From Dyadobacter sp. CY326 (GTDB lineage: Bacteria; Bacteroidota; Bacteroidia; Cytophagales; Spirosomataceae), in NCBI RefSeq assembly GCF_021390515.1, contig NZ_JAJUXI010000003.1:248001-312000 (forward strand): 64,000 bases of DNA, given 5' to 3'. Each line of letters starts with the position of its first letter. The stretch's first letter is position 1. Below are positions 61,989 through 64,000 of the stretch, piece by piece. A program made the position numbers and the translations under genes. Under the pieces are notes generated by a model. It ran no database searches. It was not told where the DNA came from and was given only the letters and a program-made list of their open reading frames with translations.

Positions 61989-64000
61989 ATGAATCAATCT
62001 CGACAAGCATCCTATTGCGCACGGTTGAATTCCATAATAAAGCAGTCTGTGGGCCAGGTGCTCATTGGCACTGCTTGCGGAATGTCTGCCATTGCCGCTC
62101 CACATTTAATGCCAAGGCCAAATTTCGAAAAAGCTGTTTTCGTGGACCGAACCATCAAAGGTAAAGTGTCCGACGAATCAGGCGAAAAAGTGCCGGGCGT
62201 AAGCATAGTTCTAAAAGGCTCCACAACAGGAACTGTCACCGACTCGGAAGGCGCTTACACAATTAACGTCCCGGACGCAGGCGGAACATTGATCTTCTCA
62301 TCCGTAGGTTTTTTGTCACAGGAAGTCCCCATCGGAAGCGGCGCTACCATTGACGTCAAACTCGCAACCGATTCGAAAGCATTGACAGAAGTCGTTGTGG
62401 TTGGATACGGCAGCCAGCTCAAAAGAGAAATTACGGGTGCAGTTCAAACCGTAAGCGCCGCCGAACTGAAAGACGTGCCTGTTTCGCAGGTGACACAGAA
62501 ATTGCAGGGACGTCTTGCGGGTGTGCAGATCAACCAGACAACTGGAAAGCCCGGTCAGGGAATGACTGTTCGTGTTCGCGGACAGGTTTCTGTAACAGCA
62601 GGGAGTGATCCATTGTATGTAATCGACGGTTTTCCCATTACAGGCAACATTGGTGCATTGAACCCGGATGAAATAGAAGACATCTCCGTCCTAAAAGATG
62701 CTGCCTCAACTTCACTTTACGGTTCACGCGCTGCAAACGGCGTTGTGCTCATCACGACAAAACGAGGCAAACCAGGCGAAACGAATGTTGGACTTACAGC
62801 CTATTACGGCATTCAAAACGTTCCTGAAAGAGGCCGCGTAAAAATGCTGAATGCGCAGGAGTTCGCACAGTTTAAAAAGGAGTTTTATGAGGATCAGAAC
62901 ATTGCTGTTCCAAAAGAATTCGAGAATCCAGCGAGTTATGCAAATAAGAATAACGACTGGTATGATGCCGTTCTTCGTTCGGCGCCGATTCAAAGCTACA
63001 ACCTGACCATAACTTCAAATAAGGACAGACTTAAAACGTCGCTTGTGGCGGGGATTTTTAATCAAAAAGGCGTTGTAGTGAACAATGATTACAAACGTTA
63101 TTCACTGCGGATGAACTCGGAATATGATGTTTCTGACAAAATTCAGATTGGTTTCAACATTGCTCCGCAGTATATTTTTGATAACACGCCACGGACAGAT
63201 GGTGACCGCGGAACGGGTATCCTTTTCAACGCATTGCATACATGGCCGGTTATGCCAATCCGCGATGAAAATGGCGAGCTGACCAAGGTTAACACATTCC
63301 CAAGCAGCACAGGAAACATTTTTAACTATCCAAACTGGGTGCGCGCTGCGGAAGAATTGACCAACGAAAACAAAAACACAAAGCTGCTGGGCAACACTTA
63401 TCTGGTTTACAGCCCGATCAAAGGCCTTAAACTGAGAGCAACGCTGAACATTGAATACGAAAACAACAAGTTTTTCTTCTTCAATCCATCCACAGCGACT
63501 AGTGCTATCAATGTCCCAATCCCGACAACGGCGGTTTCAATTCGCCAAAGCCTGGAAAACGTGGGCTGGCTAAACGAGAACACGGCTGTTTACAACCGCA
63601 GTTTCGGCGATCACAATTTCGAACTGTTGGCTGGGTTTACGCAACAGCGTTATCGTCAGGATTTCACCCGCATCCAGGCTGACACTTATGCCGATGACAG
63701 ACTTCCAACAATTCAGGGAGCACTTAACATTAACCGCGGTGGCACATTAACCGGCTCGAATGAGTGGTCGTTAAGATCTTATTTGTCTCGCTTGTCATAT
63801 AATTACAAGGGCAAATATCTGTTTACAGCGGCAATTCGCGCAGACGGTTCCTCCCGTTTTGGATCTGACAACCTTTGGGGTTCTTTCCCATCAGCTTCCG
63901 CAGGCTGGGTTGTATCCGACGAAGAGTTTCTTAAAAATGTCAATCAGGTTTCATTTGCAAAAATTCGGGGAAGCTTTGGTGTAATTGGAAATAACAACAT
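61989..64000 (+). CDS. SusC/RagA family TonB-linked outer membrane protein (SusC-2), 5' part
   Basis: The frame runs from ATG 61989 to the window edge (670 codons), so the last ~40% of the protein is missing. Order: a long signal region (VLIGTACGMSAIAAP) similar in style to SusC-1, a carboxypeptidase-regulatory-like domain (IKGKVSDESGEKVPGVSIVL), EVVVVGYGSQLKREIT, plug motifs LYVIDGFPITG and AASTSLYGSRAANGVVLITT, then barrel strands. It is not a close duplicate of SusC-1, since the barrel differs. A susD partner is expected just beyond the window. It shares the promoter module with SusC-1 and the cytochrome gene. Confidence 0.93.
   Translation, partial: MNQSRQASYCARLNSIIKQSVGQVLIGTACGMSAIAAPHLMPRPNFEKAVFVDRTIKGKVSDESGEKVPGVSIVLKGSTTGTVTDSEGAYTINVPDAGGTLIFSSVGFLSQEVPIGSGATIDVKLATDSKALTEVVVVGYGSQLKREITGAVQTVSAAELKDVPVSQVTQKLQGRLAGVQINQTTGKPGQGMTVRVRGQVSVTAGSDPLYVIDGFPITGNIGALNPDEIEDISVLKDAASTSLYGSRAANGVVLITTKRGKPGETNVGLTAYYGIQNVPERGRVKMLNAQEFAQFKKEFYEDQNIAVPKEFENPASYANKNNDWYDAVLRSAPIQSYNLTITSNKDRLKTSLVAGIFNQKGVVVNNDYKRYSLRMNSEYDVSDKIQIGFNIAPQYIFDNTPRTDGDRGTGILFNALHTWPVMPIRDENGELTKVNTFPSSTGNIFNYPNWVRAAEELTNENKNTKLLGNTYLVYSPIKGLKLRATLNIEYENNKFFFFNPSTATSAINVPIPTTAVSIRQSLENVGWLNENTAVYNRSFGDHNFELLAGFTQQRYRQDFTRIQADTYADDRLPTIQGALNINRGGTLTGSNEWSLRSYLSRLSYNYKGKYLFTAAIRADGSSRFGSDNLWGSFPSASAGWVVSDEEFLKNVNQVSFAKIRGSFGVIGNNN

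Noticed and set aside
1-64000. CRISPR array, insertion sequence, prophage or integrative element
   Set aside because: I saw no regularly spaced repeats, transposase, integrase, phage structural gene or attachment-site duplication. The tRNA gene at 29568 has no integrase next to it.

Overview
The window reads as chromosomal DNA of a free-living member of the Bacteroidota, most likely order Cytophagales and close to Dyadobacter/Spirosomaceae. That placement is a judgement from gene content and was not tested by any search. It rests on SusC/SusD pairs, two proteins with type IX secretion (T9SS) type B C-termini and one with a type A C-terminus, a short 287-residue primary sigma factor, the order rpsO-pnp-rpoD, promoters of the TAnnTTTG type, and frequent TTG/GTG starts without obvious Shine-Dalgarno sites. 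Genes are dense. I see no insertion sequence, prophage, integrase, CRISPR array or rRNA.

Layout. 0-10.7 kb: the end of a GAF histidine kinase, a cation/proton antiporter, an RsmB-like rRNA methyltransferase, three SRPBCC proteins, an AraC regulator, a secreted ThuA-like protein, the transcription accessory protein Tex and an O/P-type porin. 10.7-14.4 kb: two very AT-rich non-coding stretches with inverted repeats, an NAD(P)-binding oxidoreductase and a T9SS type B surface protein. 14.4-29.5 kb: mostly housekeeping and DNA metabolism (RlmD, DnaB, PhoH, an M43 metalloprotease, ComEC, dCMP deaminase, a SlyD-like isomerase, ACP phosphodiesterase, HolA). It also carries an alkylation-repair-like trio (AlkA glycosylase, Ada-type zinc domain, DUF2086-type 2OG-Fe(II) oxygenase) and an ABC exporter. 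29.5-37 kb: tRNA-Met(CAT), a START-like protein coupled to an LptF/G permease, rpsO, pnp, rpoD and menD. 37-47.4 kb: TPR proteins, an outer-membrane barrel, an HU/SPOR protein, a TonB-like protein, folC and trmB. 47.4-52.3 kb: gapA, dapD, an XRE regulator and a second T9SS type B protein.

52.3-64 kb is the accessory region of most interest. It holds a SusC/SusD pair, a membrane protein with two CxxCH haem motifs and DUF1549/DUF1553 domains, a Tat-exported DUF1501 protein and the start of a second SusC. Three transcription units here (SusCD, the cytochrome/DUF1501 pair, SusC-2) are each preceded by the same element: three tandem pentamers NNCAG/NNTAG, exactly 18 nt, then TA(C/G)TATTG. I read this as a shared promoter, so the genes may form one regulon that couples outer-membrane uptake to periplasmic redox or hydrolytic processing of an unknown substrate.

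Other items worth checking are a stretch upstream of dapD that resembles the 3' half of a TPP riboswitch, a tetranucleotide repeat that forms the terminator behind the dCMP deaminase gene, and short leader ORFs in front of both susC genes. Start codons were often moved inward from the longest ORF, and the reason is given in each entry. Domain names come from memory of families and motifs; no database was searched.
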